Numbered from the stretch's first letter, positions 9,099 to 21,552 are shown. The stretch is DNA of 64,000 nt from Agriotes lineatus (GCA_940337035.1 CALNHX010002828.1:1-64000), one strand, 5' to 3'. Notes: generated from the sequence alone by a model not told the origin. Numbers and translations are program-made.

Positions 9099-11478
9099 AT
9101 AGACCACTACCAAAAAATGACATTCAGAGAACAACTTGATAGTCGGTACGGACCCGAAATCAATCCAAAATTTCGAAAGCTTGAAAAGACCTTAATCAAG
9201 CTGGCCTTAGAGGAAAACCACCTTATATTCCTCTGTAAAGCCCGTGACAACAACGTAGTTCCGAAAGGACTACTTCTATCAGTTCCGATAAATAGCCAAC
9301 GAGCAGCCCGGATTGCGAGAAGAGCGAGCGAAGCACTAATTAGAGAACGAATTGACTATCACCGGTTCTCTAAACAACAAAGTGCAAATCGAAGACCTCC
9401 ACACCACCACAAGGAACACAGTCAGTGAAGAAGACTTTGTGAGGATAGACGCGGCTACAAAGTTACAATAAGGCATAGGAAAAACAAAAACAGATACACC
9501 TACGAAAGCTGGATCAATTAATCAAGAACAAGAAACCAGCAAAAACTAGAGGAAAAACCGTCATAAATATATCCAGCAGACAGCTGGATAAAACTGAAAA
9601 GAAGGTACTAGAGAAGGTACTAAACTACGCGGTAACGCCAAGGTGTATTTCGAAATTCGATCTCATAACAGCCCTTGAGGAAACAGCAGCACGCCTAAAG
9701 ACAGAAGAGGCAGAAGAGTATTGATGGAGAGCAAGGGAAGCCCTTGAGATATCAAGAAGAATTAAACCTAATCTCACCAGAGCGGAGATTAGAGCGATCA
9801 AAGTTCTCAAAAACGAAGCTTCCAACAAGATACTACCTGCAGACAAAGGCAATGCAACAGTGATCATGGATTCTAACACCTACTCAGAGAAAATCCAAGA
9901 CCTGATCAACGCGGGGGAATACAAGAAACTTCCCACAGACCCAACACCGAAGGTCGAACGAAAAATATACCAGACGTTGTATAAACACAAAGAGGAGTTC
10001 TCAAACTTCCAGAGAATTAAACTTACTCCGCATTACAGCAAACCGTCTCACCTATACGGGCTACCCAAGATACACAAAGAGGGAATACCCCTAAGACCGA
10101 TAGTTAGTTCCATAAATTTACCATGCCATCCTGTATCAAAGTTCCTGTTAACAATAATACCCCACTAGCGGCCAAGACAACATCCACCGTGAAAAATACT
10201 GAACACTTTATAGACGAAATCAAACGAAACCACATAGCTCCGAATTACATGATGGTGAGCTTTGACATAGTAAGCCTCTTCACAAATGTGCCGACAGATG
10301 ACCCACTAGCAATCCTCAGAAACAGGCTGGAATTGGATGACACACTTGCCGAACGCACAGATCGACAGGTAGATACAATAATGGAGCTGTTAACGATCTG
10401 CATTAGGACCACATACTTCCAAGCAGACGAGAAGTTCTACCAACAAGAGTTCGGAGTAGCCATGGGATCTCCACTATCTCCAGTAGTCAATAACATCTAC
10501 ATGGAAGACTTTGAAGAACGAGCTATATCTCAATATGCGAACAAGCCTAGTCTATGGCTGCGATACGTAGATGATACGTTCGTAATATGACCCCATGGAA
10601 GAGAGACACTGGATGGCTTCCTGGAACATCTCAATAATCAAGCCCGATCAACTTAGTTCACGATGGAAATAGAATCGGAAGGCAAACTCCCATACCTAGA
10701 CGTACTAGTCCAGAAGATTGGTGACACGGTACAAACAAAGATATATCGAAAACCAACCCATACGGGGAGATACCTACACTACGATTCTAACCACCACAAT
10801 AGCGTGAAACGTGGCGCTGCGAGATGCTTATATAGCCTAGCCAAGACCATATGTTCAGAGTAAGAAGACCTCAAACGGGAAATTGAGAAAATCACAGAAA
10901 TGCTGCAAGCTAATGGCTACCCAAAAAGAACTCTAAACCAAACGCTAAAAGAGATGGACAGAAATACACCACCGGCAGGGGATGAGAAAACGGAGCCAAC
11001 AACCACGGCCTTAATACCATACATCCGAGGAGTTTCCGACAAACTGAGAAGAATCGGAAACAGATTCAATATAAGAACTGCCTTCAAGTCCACAACAACT
11101 CTAAGAGGTATGATGGCGCATACCAAGCCTCAGAACGAATATCAGAGTTTAAAGAACTGTATCTACAGCGTACCTTGCGAGTGTGGAAGACAATACATAG
11201 GGGAAACACAACGACCCCTACGACTGAGATTTTAGGAACACCGCAAAAATGTTAGAATGGGCGAAACCATCAAATCCAAGATCGCAGAACACGTCTGGAA
11301 CGAAGACCACCACATACAATAGGATAATGCATCAATTGTAGCTAAAGAGGAAAACAGATTCCGTCGGAAGCTGAAAGAAGCTACATACATAGCGCTGGCA
11401 GTAGAACCAATTAGCCAGGCTTGCGCAGAACTAAAGCACATTTGGATGCCACTACTGCTCAGAGAATTACAAAAATAG
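9072..11478 (+). pseudogene. Penelope RT / GIY-YIG protein, frameshifted and with stops
   Basis: Pieces in order are an N-terminal region (9072-9428), a piece containing LYGLPKIHKEGIPLRPIVSS (9860-10168), and from 10123 one frame running to TAG at 11476-11478. That last frame holds the RT core (MVSFDIVSLFTNVP, GSPLSP, RYVDDTF) and the GIY-YIG segment (SVPCECGRQYIGET). The LPKIHK and YVDD motifs together with a C-terminal GIY-YIG domain are diagnostic of Penelope-like elements. At least two frame changes precede 10123. Stops interrupt the last frame at about 10588, 10861, 11233 and 11320. Confidence 0.92.
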
Positions 11479-11520
11479 TCTACTGCGCATACAGCGGTAA
11501 GATATATATAAGTTTACAAC

Positions 11521-11757
11521 TTAAATATATAACCGCCCTGGTGGCCTAGTGGTTAGAGTGGCAGAGTAGTAATCACAGCGATCAGCGGTCCCGGGTTCAA
11601 ACCACGGGAGAGGCACAAATTTACGTTGAAAAACGTACAATATCAGTCCTTCTCAGGACTAACCAGGAACACCTAAAGACGGGAGTAGATCAAAACTCCC
11701 GAAACGTTGTTTGATTTACACCCTAGTCACTGGAAAAAGTCCGAAAAATATATCATA
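11521..11757 (+). repeat. Right terminal repeat (pLTR) of the Penelope-like element
   Basis: Same content as the left copy: A box at 11542-11552, B box at 11593-11603, and a hairpin cgggagt/actcccg at 11680-11701 followed by aaac. It differs from the left copy at scattered positions, including ctaaaga where the left copy has ctgaaga. Its last bases overlap the 13-bp target duplication. Confidence 0.8.
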
Positions 11758-12329
11758 CATCTATTGGTTATTGGTCTGTTTAAACACATAAAACTTTTTA
11801 AAATAAGAAGCAATGCTAGTAAGCGCCGGTTGCTTATATCTGCAATGTAAACAATTAATATGGAAGATGGCTGTCCGTATTTGCCAAATTCGGGCCCTGT
11901 CATGATTTTAGAAATTAATACTACTCTTCGGAGTTTCTCTCATTGTTGTATTACTAACTGAAGCTCGTAGTTCACTAGTTTACAAGATCTGCGGAGCCAA
12001 ATGTCCATTTCTGACAAATAAGATAGACCCTTTATACATTTATGTTGTCCGTATCAAGATAAAGCTTCTTCTTGGACAGGTCGTCGTATCATGGGACTGC
12101 TCTTCAGGTGTATGATTAAATTAGTCTATTCCTACCCATTGCGAAACATATGTCTTCTCGGTTTTCTCCCTCTATATCTGTTGTGTGCTATTGAGTTCCA
12201 GTATTTTCTTGCTACATTGCTAATGATCAAATACTGTAGTAATGGTTTACCAATAAGGCACAAATGGTCAAAATTTGTGGTCGTTATTCCAGCACACGTT
12301 TGGTTTATCTATATTTTCCACCGATTCAT

Positions 12330-13150
12330 TCTATATCATTCTTTAGGTTTGGTCGAATACTTGAGAAATACAGTAGTTCTAGACACTGGATTACATGAAA
12401 GAGTGAACTAGGTTCATACGGAGAGCAGTCATCAAGCGCACTAACTTTTTCGTTAAATTTGGGCATACTAGAGGTGCTACAAATTTTCAACATATCAGGC
12501 CAGAAATCCCGCAAAATAGATCCTATTATCGAAAGGAATAAAAGACATTCACACAGGACGTGCTCTATCATATCGTCCTCGACAGGTTGAGTCGTTAACC
12601 AGACGCAGCATATGACAAGTCACAGTTTATCTCGTGGCAACTTTATACAAAAACTTTCCAACCTAGGCGATAAGGTAGCAATAGGCATGGTAGCATTTAT
12701 TCATATCGACCTATCTAACGCATAAAAATCCCATAAAGGTTGTTTCGAATCTCAAATACCACCCCCGATACAAGTTTGTCGTTGTTCAGGACCAATAAGA
12801 CAGCTCTACTGTCTTATTGAATGCAACGCTCCGGAATTGGGAATAATGTTAACAGATGCCCACTCCTGTACCTTCTGCTATTTTAGATCCATCGGTGAAA
12901 ATGAAGACCTGACGTTCACATGCTGTTACAGCCGTAATGACGGTGAAAAGCATTTTCAAAATAATTTTAAGCAAGGTAGTCCACCATTGTTCCACTGTTC
13001 CCACTAGTGGCATCGTATGCACAGACTCTTTTAAGATATTCTGATATCTCCCTCCAATGCCTCTATCACTCCATACTTCCTTCATCTGCAGCCCACAAGC
13101 CGCTCTTCATGCCACCTTTTCCATAATATTAAGATCTAGTGGAGGGAGAC
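12330..13150 (-). pseudogene. Non-LTR retrotransposon relic: RNase H domain
   Basis: On the - strand, 13085-12849 reads into CERQVFIFTDGSKIAEGTGV, the first catalytic-Asp motif of a LINE RNase H domain (TDGSK). Downstream, in a shifted frame (about 12571-12326), MIEHVLCECLLFLS matches the Cys-rich EHVLCEC motif after RNase H in R1/I/LOA-type LINEs. Several stops and frame changes separate the two. No RT or endonuclease is visible nearby, so this is a severely truncated relic. The exact clade is uncertain. Confidence 0.65.
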
Positions 13151-13450
13151 TCAGAGTAGCATTCAAAACTGCAGTTGAGGTGGATGTATAACATTCATAA
13201 TACATGCTGATCTATCATTATGTGAGAATTTGGTTGTCGTAGCAACTTGGCTTATTCTGGGTCTATGGTAGCTCTATAGTATTGATTTTGTCGAATGTGT
13301 TTATGTTTCAAATAATATTGTGACATTATAATTTGGGTTTAATTCCAACCATTTGAATTACTACTTTTTGCTGTAGTACGCCAAGTTTTTACATGGAATT
13401 ATTTTTGTCAATTGTGTATTGTTGAAAATTTAATTACAATTATATTCCAT

Positions 13451-13727
13451 GGGTCCCGGGCGGTGTAGCTTGAACAAGCGTCCACGTTCGATCAGCAGAG
13501 TTAAGCAACGCTCTCTCTCTGGTCAAAACTTGGATGGGAGTTCCACGGCTGCTTCTCCCGTCACCTCGTGGTACGGCTGCCACGGAAAAGAGTTGGTCCC
13601 GGTTGTCAAAATAACATCATGACAGTCGTTAGTGGGGTTGGAAGTCCCCATAGAATGTACAGTGACGCCTATAATTGGCCTAACGGCTGTTGGCGGAGTG
13701 CGTAATGAAATAAAAAATAAAATTATG
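13451..13727 (+). mobile_element. 5S rRNA-derived SINE (SINE3-like)
   Basis: The segment at 13474-13540 (cgatcagcagagttaagcaa, then ctggtcaaaacttggatggg) closely follows the conserved middle of 5S rRNA, around the internal pol III control region. Downstream is about 180 bp of non-5S sequence and an A-rich tail (aaataaaaaataaaatt). A 5S head with an unrelated body and an A-rich tail is the SINE3 design. No clear target duplication was found. It could instead be a 5S pseudogene with unrelated flank, but the tail favours a SINE. Confidence 0.65.
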
Positions 13728-14029
13728 AATTGCTATTTCTAGTCGGTTTGGTGTATGAGAAGGGCAACGAGATAGGTATTTTCTGTAAAGGAAAATTTTT
13801 ACCGGTTCACTACCATACTCCAAAACTAAAAAATGTCTTGATTTGTGGTTCTTGAATCAGGAATCTTTATGATAAGAGTATCATTTGTGACTTCTATGTT
13901 GTCTAGAGTAATTTTTGCTAATTCGATTATGTGATAACTAAATCTACTTAGTGTTACCGATATATTTTCTTTGTTTATCTATACTTACGGTCTTTAATAT
14001 ATCTGTTCGTTTTCTAGATTTAGGTTGTG

Positions 14030-14160
14030 AACTAAGAGATATCTAAGATAGGTGGTGATTTGATTTGTTACTTGGACTGGTGTGTTTGTTTAAAGGTGGT
14101 ACACAAAAATTGGCGTCCAACGTGGGGCGCCATTTGTGTTCACCCCTCGTTTAAGGGTGG
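14030..14160 (+). mobile_element. LTR retrotransposon relic with tRNA-Lys-type primer site
   Basis: tggcgtccaacgtggggc at 14111-14128 differs at one base from the common tRNA-Lys1,2 primer-binding site. The preceding sequence ends in acacaaaaat, which could be an LTR end. No coding sequence follows, and no partner LTR was recognised in the window. Confidence 0.4.
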
Positions 14161-17100
14161 AGCATTAGGTTTCGGAACGATTTTTGGCACGTTGCTTCCT
14201 AGTTTTAGAATCTGGGGATCCACACAGTAACATCGATTTATATAACTTCATTGTCTCCAAAGACTCTTGTAATTGCTATAATTAAACTACCAACATCGCA
14301 CTTGATAACTATTTATAAATTCAACAATTGCACAAATATGAAAATATGAACTTCACTAAGTACTATACAATTGACCAATATCTAAACTAAACCTGCTAAT
14401 GAATATTTTTTCCAAACTAAAACTTTCGACTAATTATTAAGGACAAATTGTGCAAAGCAACTCTAGCATGTAATTAATTATTGTTGTATGTAATACCTCT
14501 TTAATTAATTTTATTATTTCACTTACATATTTTACTAAATTATTAGAAATATTGGGCTTCAGATATAGTTCAACATGAATATGTGTGATGTAAATGATAA
14601 CTTTATCTAAATATCTAATACATTGTCATCGCTTGAAATAAATATAAATTTAATAAAGGTTATGAACATAAGTTCAGGGAATACCAAAAGCAACACAAAA
14701 ACTACAGTATTATTGGGACGACTAAAAGCCGGAAATACTATTTAGCTTAGTCACCTCAAAAAAGTCGGATAAAGCACAATATTTCCATTCTTGAAACTAC
14801 TACAATACTCCATAAAAATATATTGATATTACACATAAATTCTAAAAATGGTCTTTTGTTAACCAGATAATTTTGCTGCCACATAGTTACAGGATTAAAG
14901 GTCAGAATTTTCTGTGTGATTTCCATAAAAATTATATTACACAGCTGACATATTCAGCTAGTACTTTACTTCAATGGCGTTTTAAACATGCTTGCCGCCT
15001 GAAGCCCCTTAAAATTGTTCCCTCAAATTTCACTTATTATTCGCAAATCTAGAAATTATTAGCTGTGATTATAATAGGTTGCTGTTTTCAATAGATACAT
15101 GCCTGAAAATGAATATTTTATGACAAAATTCAGACAAAAATTGTGTAAATCATTCGATTTCGAGTTGCACATAAGCCCGGGCTTCTCAGGCTTCTGCCAC
15201 AATACGTCACTGCTTTACTTATTCTTGCTGCGAGCACCAAACGGTTTAAATGATAGTGGCGAATTTTGCGTATTACAGGGAAAAGTCTCTCTTTCAGAAC
15301 ATCATGTTAAATTGTTCCAAAAGGTTCTTCAGAAGTACGATGTTAGAAACAACAAGAACTAAAATTGCAACATCTGAGTATTATGCAAATTAGAAGGAAT
15401 TTATAGCTTTAGAAGATCAGATAATAGGCAACCTTTAAGACACACGCATGTCTCAGTTCGTAAACAATAAATCCTTATATACTGTGGTCTGGTCTAGAGG
15501 TTTTACAGTAATGAAAAAAACGATGTGTCCAACAATTTCAACCAGTTTCCATAATTAAAGAGTTACCAATGGTGTCATAAGTTAAAAGTCACAGAAACAA
15601 AACGACATAGTGAATTCTTTCTAGTCTTGTCGAATAACTGTTAAACAAATGATTTACACAAACTTGCGAATAAAACCAACACTTTGAAATGGATACTATT
15701 TAAGTTAAGCGTTACTTATGCTCAATTCAATGCAAAAAGTGATTATTCCTAAATACAAAAGTAGTGACCATGTAAATTGAATAAAAGTTGCACACTAAAC
15801 TAACCTTATTCGTATGTAACGTCTCTACACTGTTACATATTTCAATGATTTTTTAAAAGCTGGTAAAAATATAGATATGATTATAACTTCAAAGTCAATT
15901 TCTAAAACGTTTCGAATTCCCAAAAGAATAGTGTTCTTGTATCCAAAATAAGATAATTAAAGCCCGAATGACATTCTAGCTCTGTTATGAAATATTTCAA
16001 AAACAACTGTAGTTACTGTTGTGTAAAACTTTTGTGAGTAACTTTTTTTTATTCTTTAATTAAAAGATCAGTATAATAAGACCCCCCTAACTATTTGAGT
16101 ATGTTCCATACATTTGTTGTAAAACTACAATTATATAGCGACCGATTGCAGCTTAAAAATTCTACTTTTGAAAACACACAATAGACCTCTACTCAAAAAT
16201 CCACAATAAAAAAATCCTGTAGGTGCGCGACCATCCATTGGCCTCCTAGTGTGCTTCTTATAGCAGTTTAGTGCTGATTCCAAATCTATTTGTTAAATTT
16301 ATAGGAAATCAGAATGTTTGAGTAATATGCATTATTTATAAATATACTAGATATACAGTTAACTCAGTTAATAATACAAGCTGTTGATTTTATCATGTAG
16401 CAACTAGGTAAGGAACATATTTAACAAGCTTATAATTTTAGCAGACGACTTTTAAGTTTAAAAATACATTTCTATATTTTGAAGAATGGGTGGTTTCACC
16501 CCGCACCCGCAGACCTTGTCCATACCATAACAAATAATAAAAAAAAATAAGTTCTGTAAAATCAGAAGCGTGTTAATTGTGTTGCCTTCCTAGTTGTTAC
16601 ACGATAAAATGGCTAGCCTGTTATATGCCTTTAGTTGATTTTCTGCTATAATTAGCTGAAACAAGTTTACCTTTAATTGTCCAGGAGTGATCGACAAGCA
16701 CTTTTCGTTACCATTTTCCTAACTAGCTACTTTTTGACATGAATATATGCTGGTGGAAACGTTCAAAATGTCCACCATCTTCAAAATTTTTTGGAAAGAA
16801 GTTGAAATGGTTATTTAAGAAAAAAATATTTTTAGAGAAGTATTGCATTCCGTGGTTTCTGTAGCTGTCAAGAAGTATATTACTTTAGTAGCTTCTGATT
16901 ATTTTTTCTTTCGAAGAAAGTATTTTACAACAAATCAAAAACTGGAATAAGTCAACCCATGGCTCAAAGAGCCTTACGCTGATTATGTAAACGGACTGGC
17001 CTTATCAAAAGAATAGTGTACAGCGTTCAACGTCGGTATTTTGCGGAGGACAAAAAGGTTCGTCACGGCTGCATTGCGGTTTCAAACGTCGCTGTACAGG

Positions 17101-17475
17101 ATGGCGGTGGAACGTTTGCTGTTAGGGCGATAGCAGTTCTCCAAATATATATAATAATTCCACAGCAAAACAACGGGACTGTAAATGGAATTCCACACCT
17201 GTAAACTGTACCTTAGAAATAATTAAATATAGCAACGTTTCAATTTTTGCACGACAGCTGGACGAATTGGCAACCCCTTCTTCGCGTGAATAAAAAAAAA
17301 GTAGTGGTAGATAATTTTTAAACTGGCCTTACAGAATATCCTTTCTTAAATGTTGGCAGAATGCATATTAGAAACTTGCTCTTAAGATAACAAAACTTGG
17401 TCATTGTGATCCACAGCGTTGAAAAAATTCTTTATTGAACCAACATCTTAATGGTAGGTCTAGCTTCCTTTTGTA
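14161..17475. other. AT-rich intergenic stretch, nothing supported
   Basis: Only short open frames occur (for example 15099-15362 and 17016-17204). None has a recognisable domain, signal peptide or splice context. No RNA gene was seen. Confidence 0.5.
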
Positions 17476-18941
17476 TAGGGTTTTCATTAATTCCTATTTC
17501 CTACGTGACCATGTATTCATCCTAAATGCTAGGCAACCAAACTTACACGATTGGCACTACTCCCTAAATACAATAACACAAAATTATCAGTGTCGTACAC
17601 ACGGCACAGACTAGATAACGTTTGAAAACATAAAATACAAGAATTAAAGTCAAAAAGGGGTTGAACATCCTCACCATCTTTTTCTAAAAATTAATGATGG
17701 TTGCGAATTATTTTATCCTCATAAATAAAAAAATAAGTTATTTATTTATTATATCGAAAAAGATGGTACAAAATATAGGAGAGTACTATTGGTAGCCAAA
17801 GTCAGTAATTTTTTAATAAAGTTACAACACAAGACATGACACAAAGTACAGAATAACGTTTGGAAACTGTAAATATAAAATATAACATTACAAAAGGTGT
17901 TGAAAATGTTCACCTTCTCTTTCTAAACATAAATATATTCTACATCTCATAGAATCAAAAACAGCCTCTAGTTCATTAGGCGTTATATTCGGTATTTCTT
18001 GCTGAATTGCGCCCTAGAGCTCCTCGATATTTTGTAGGGGTGCATGTATAGCCGTTTCTTTAAAGCCTTATGGCAAGGGCCAATAGACAAACCTTCAAAA
18101 AATTGTGTCATTAATCATATCATACTAACTAATTGTCATAATTGCCTAAATATTTTATTAATGATTGCATTTACCTGTTTGAGCAGATAATTGTGGAACG
18201 GATTTCTTAGGGCTTTGTTCTATTCGTCTCTGAATATCCGCAACCACTTCTTCTGTTAAAACAGTTGGTCTGCCTGTTGACTTCTAATTACAAATGCAGT
18301 TTTTCTCTTGGAACTGTTGAACAATCACCTGTTTGTGGTTGCTAAAAGTATCGTAAGCAATGTTTGCTGCCGAAAAATTCTCCATAAATGTCTCAATTCA
18401 GGACTGCAATGAATAGGAGCAACTTCCATCGGGATTTCTTGTACCACTACGAAAGTGTGCCATCAAAATGAAAGCATCCTGCTCCGGTGTAAAAATCATT
18501 CTTCTTAGGTCAGTTCTGCACATTAAACAAAATATATAATAATATTTTCTAATGATTTATTGCCATATTTAATTAGTATCTATATTAATAATATGAATTT
18601 TAATAACTAACAAATTTGGAAACTGTTATTTTAAGTTCTATGTAATAATAAATATCTCAACTTTACAATTTACTTACTTCCAAGTATCCAGGTAATTTCA
18701 GACTTCTGAAAAGAACTGCCTTTCGATGTCGACTCAACAAATACAATCAAATAACTTGTAAACAGCACAACTAAACGTATGAAGTTTAGAGGTTAGATGT
18801 GACGAACGTCTATGTCGCGGCAGGTCAAGATTTGGCAATTTGTTTAGGGATATTACCAATACCACCAACCTTCGAAAAACAAATTTATAGCGGCAAATTT
18901 AAATTTCGTCACGTGGGAAATGGGAATTAATGAAAACCCTG
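17476..18941 (-). mobile_element. Deleted Tc1/IS630-superfamily transposon
   Basis: Terminal repeats begin tagggttttcattaattcc on the left and end ggaattaatgaaaaccctg on the right, with TA on both sides (17474-17475, 18942-18943). On the - strand an N-terminal fragment starts at 18499 (MIFTPEQDAFILMAHFRSGT) and runs through STGRPTVLTEEVVADIQRR. A C-terminal fragment near 18060-17890 includes EAVFDSMRCRIYLCLEREGE. The catalytic middle is missing and the frames are broken. The 3' part appears twice: 17580-17700 and 17815-17945 both carry a gataacgttt- or aataacgttt-type start and a caccttctctttctaaa-type end. Confidence 0.75.
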
Positions 18942-18943
18942 TA

Positions 18944-20930
18944 ATATTTGTTCCGACTCTATTGTGCTCCATCTTCAGCTCCCTTTCTAGTACGGGAGAA
19001 TTTAGATTCTAGTTATGGGGTAATTGATTTTGTAAGGTGAGCCAAGTCCCCCCCTTTTTGTTTAACGATGTGCATGTTAAGAATTCCACTTACGCAAGAG
19101 GTTCTATGTCATCGCCGAACCATACATTATAGGCAGCTGAAGGTTACAACTTGGGACAGCCATTCTAACCTATAGCAGACACCTGGCTTTTGTTTTCTAC
19201 CTTGTAATGAGCAACAGGTTTGCTACTAACTATTCTATGTGTTCTGGAATTGGGCCACATTGTTGCTGCGACCTTGATAACCTGAAATTCTAGAATTCTT
19301 TTTAATATGTTCGTGTTTTCCTGTTAGCTATAAGTTAGTTAAATACCAGACTGGCTTCTTGACTACATAAATGCAGTATAATAAAGAACTTAGTTTACAA
19401 TTAATTTAAATTATTTTGAGGACACTGTTTACGTACAATAGTTATCTCAATGTCAAATGTTGTACTTGAAATTTTGGATGTGTCTAACGTATAATTCAAG
19501 TTATTATTATTTCTAATTCTGGATTTTGCATGTTGTATTTGAAATTTAATATATGGGAACTTCGCTTTATGTTAATGGCCGAACATCTCGGTTGAATTAA
19601 ACTTAATTATTCCTCTATTGCAAGGTATTACGTTAATAATTCTTTTTACTGCCAAAGTGTAACTTATGATCATTAGCTAATTACTAAACGTATTCCGGGT
19701 TATATAATACCCTACTCTAAACCAACGTCTTGGGGTCTGTAGGGCGATTCTGTTAATGATTATGAACACCTGAATGTCCTCGCATTTGTGAATTTAGGGT
19801 GCAATTCAGTTCGAACCCAAAAATTTTACCTTTAATAGCACTATCGTTGTTTTGATCGTTTACCAAGTAACCTACCGGAAATGCAAATTGCTAACTTTAC
19901 AGTCAACTTGTATTTTTTATATTGCTTATCTGTACTAAATATTCATAAATTAATTATATATTTTTTGTGATTTTTAAAACAGCTCTGGTTACTGCGATAT
20001 TTTCCCTGTGATATTTGATCTTTATTGTCGTGTTTTATTGTTTTACATTGTGTATGTTCTGCTAAATACTTTTGACTGATAATATACTGTCCTGATTTTT
20101 ATGCCTGCGAATTTTATTTGTGCCATTCCTGTCCTTTCTCGTTTGCAAGGATTGGTTAGTAGCGGCTTTCGATGTGTACCTTTTATTTGATTAGAAAAGT
20201 GCTTGGGTTACTTACTACTTTGCTCCCATATTATTTTTACAACTTAAGGTTAGAGTCTTTTCTTTAACCCATGACCAGCTTTTGCCTTTGCTTCTCTTCT
20301 ATTTACTGGCAGAGTGGCGTAAGCTATATTTGTTATATCAACAGAAATCCTTGAACTGTTTCCGAATGTTTCATCTTTCAAGACAATACACATTTTAGTT
20401 GCTCTTAGATAAAGCTTTACCAAGGCTTCCTCGATTTTTTATAATATTCTGATTTATCAAAATAGCTTTCAACATTTATATCAGAATAGATTTAATTTGG
20501 GTAGTTTCCTGGGAAAAAATGATATAACTAGGAGCAATCGTAACTTTGTACTCTTGTTATGTTACTTTCTCATCGTTAATTTAATTATATGTTCAGTTAC
20601 TGTTATGATTTTCGTATATATAAAATGTAGCCGAATTGTGTATGCAGCAATATGAAACAGTTTTGTTTTGACCTTTGCATAAATAACTCACATGTACTTG
20701 TAAACATCACGTAGGTTGTCTGCAACACGTCACGAGGCTTTTCATATAGAATCAAACAACCATGAAAAATAAATTATCAGGAAGGTCGACACTTAAATCG
20801 CCATAATTTTCAACAGAATTTTCCACGGTTTGTTTGGTACCAAAACATATTCGACAATTCTTTATGTACAATTATCAAACTATAATAATTTTTCAAGTTC
20901 CATCTTGGTTCTGCATTATTTGGACTATTA
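18944..20930. other. AT-rich intergenic stretch, nothing supported
   Basis: No open frame of interest, no transposon terminus and no RNA gene were recognised between the deleted transposon and the promoter of OBP gene 2. Confidence 0.5.
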
Positions 20931-20937
20931 TTCGCAG

Positions 20938-20946
20938 TATAAAATA
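20938..20946 (+). promoter_or_regulatory. TATA box of OBP gene 2
   Basis: tataaaata lies 70 bp ahead of the ATG at 21008, matching the layout at OBP gene 1. Confidence 0.65.
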
Positions 20947-21007
20947 AAGTTCCATCATATATTGTTGCTACGGAAGTCTAACAGAGGTAGCCAAGAAAGT
21001 CACAACA

Positions 21008-21498
21008 ATGAAAATTCTTCTCACATTGGCTATACTCCTGTTAATAAATTATTCCCAGCAACAAGCTCCACAGGTGAGTGAACTATAATAATTAGAAAAA
21101 TTATCAAATTAATAATACATTCAAAAATATATTCGAGATTACAGCAGGTTAATTTTCAGAATGCACAAAATATACCCGCTAACATAAACGACTGCATAAA
21201 GGAAACGAATGTTGATCCTACTATGGCGCATCGAGCTTTGGTACAAGGCGATTTTGCAGACGACGAAAAGCTGAAATGTTTTCTGAAATGTATGTTCGTA
21301 AAGATGGAGTTCATGGAAGACTCTGGAGATTTACGCATTGACGAATTAAAGAGCCGAGCTCCTTCAGGTTTAACATCAGACCAAGTCAATGACATCATGA
21401 AAACATGCGATCATCCAACAGGAGCCAATCCATGCGAAATTGCACTAAATTTGGCCAAGTGCATGGCCGAAGAGTCCATTAAAGCTTTGCATGGTTAG
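21008..21498 (+). CDS. Odorant-binding protein (classical, six-cysteine), two exons
   Basis: Exon 1 (21008-21073) encodes 22 residues, MKILLTLAILLLINYSQQQA then PQ, a signal peptide, and ends at gtgagt. The intron is short (21074-21159, 86 bp). Exon 2 (21160-21498) encodes 112 residues beginning NAQNIPANINDCIKETN, for 134 in all. Cysteines follow C-x27-C-x3-C, then a C-x8-C-x8-C end (TCDHPTGANPCEIALNLAKC). This is the classical OBP pattern. It shares intron position and phase and many residues with OBP gene 1 (GDFADDEKLKCFLKCMF against GDFANDKKLNCYLKCMF), so the two are tandem paralogues. Three acceptors (AG ending at 21144, 21147 and 21159) are all in frame and would only vary the mature N-terminus by up to five residues. 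The last has the best pyrimidine tract and was chosen. Confidence 0.94.
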
Positions 21499-21552
21499 AT
21501 TTGAAAATATTTCTAGATTGTAGTAATAATTTTAAGTGTAAATTATAAGATC

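Larger units (their letters stand above)
8816..11753 (+). mobile_element. Penelope-like retroelement, complete outline but decayed
   Basis: The element is bounded by a 13-bp direct repeat, catacatctattg, at 8803-8815 and 11754-11766. It carries terminal repeats of about 235 bp in direct orientation (8863-9098 and 11521-11757). The central coding region has a Penelope-type reverse transcriptase and a GIY-YIG endonuclease. Its 5' end (8816-8868) is an inverted copy of 9084-9131, inside the start of the coding region. Extra inverted or partial copies at the 5' end are typical of Penelope-like elements. The coding frame is broken, so the copy is dead. Confidence 0.9.

Noticed and set aside
12091..12411. 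106-residue hydrophobic + strand frame as a membrane protein
   Set aside because: It overlaps the relic LINE region at its end and has no recognisable family or gene context.
13474..13545. Functional 5S rRNA gene
   Set aside because: Only the middle of 5S resembles the canonical sequence; the ends are replaced and an A-rich tail follows.
15099..15362. 87-residue open frame as a gene
   Set aside because: No domain, signal peptide or splice or promoter context; such frames are expected by chance in this much DNA.
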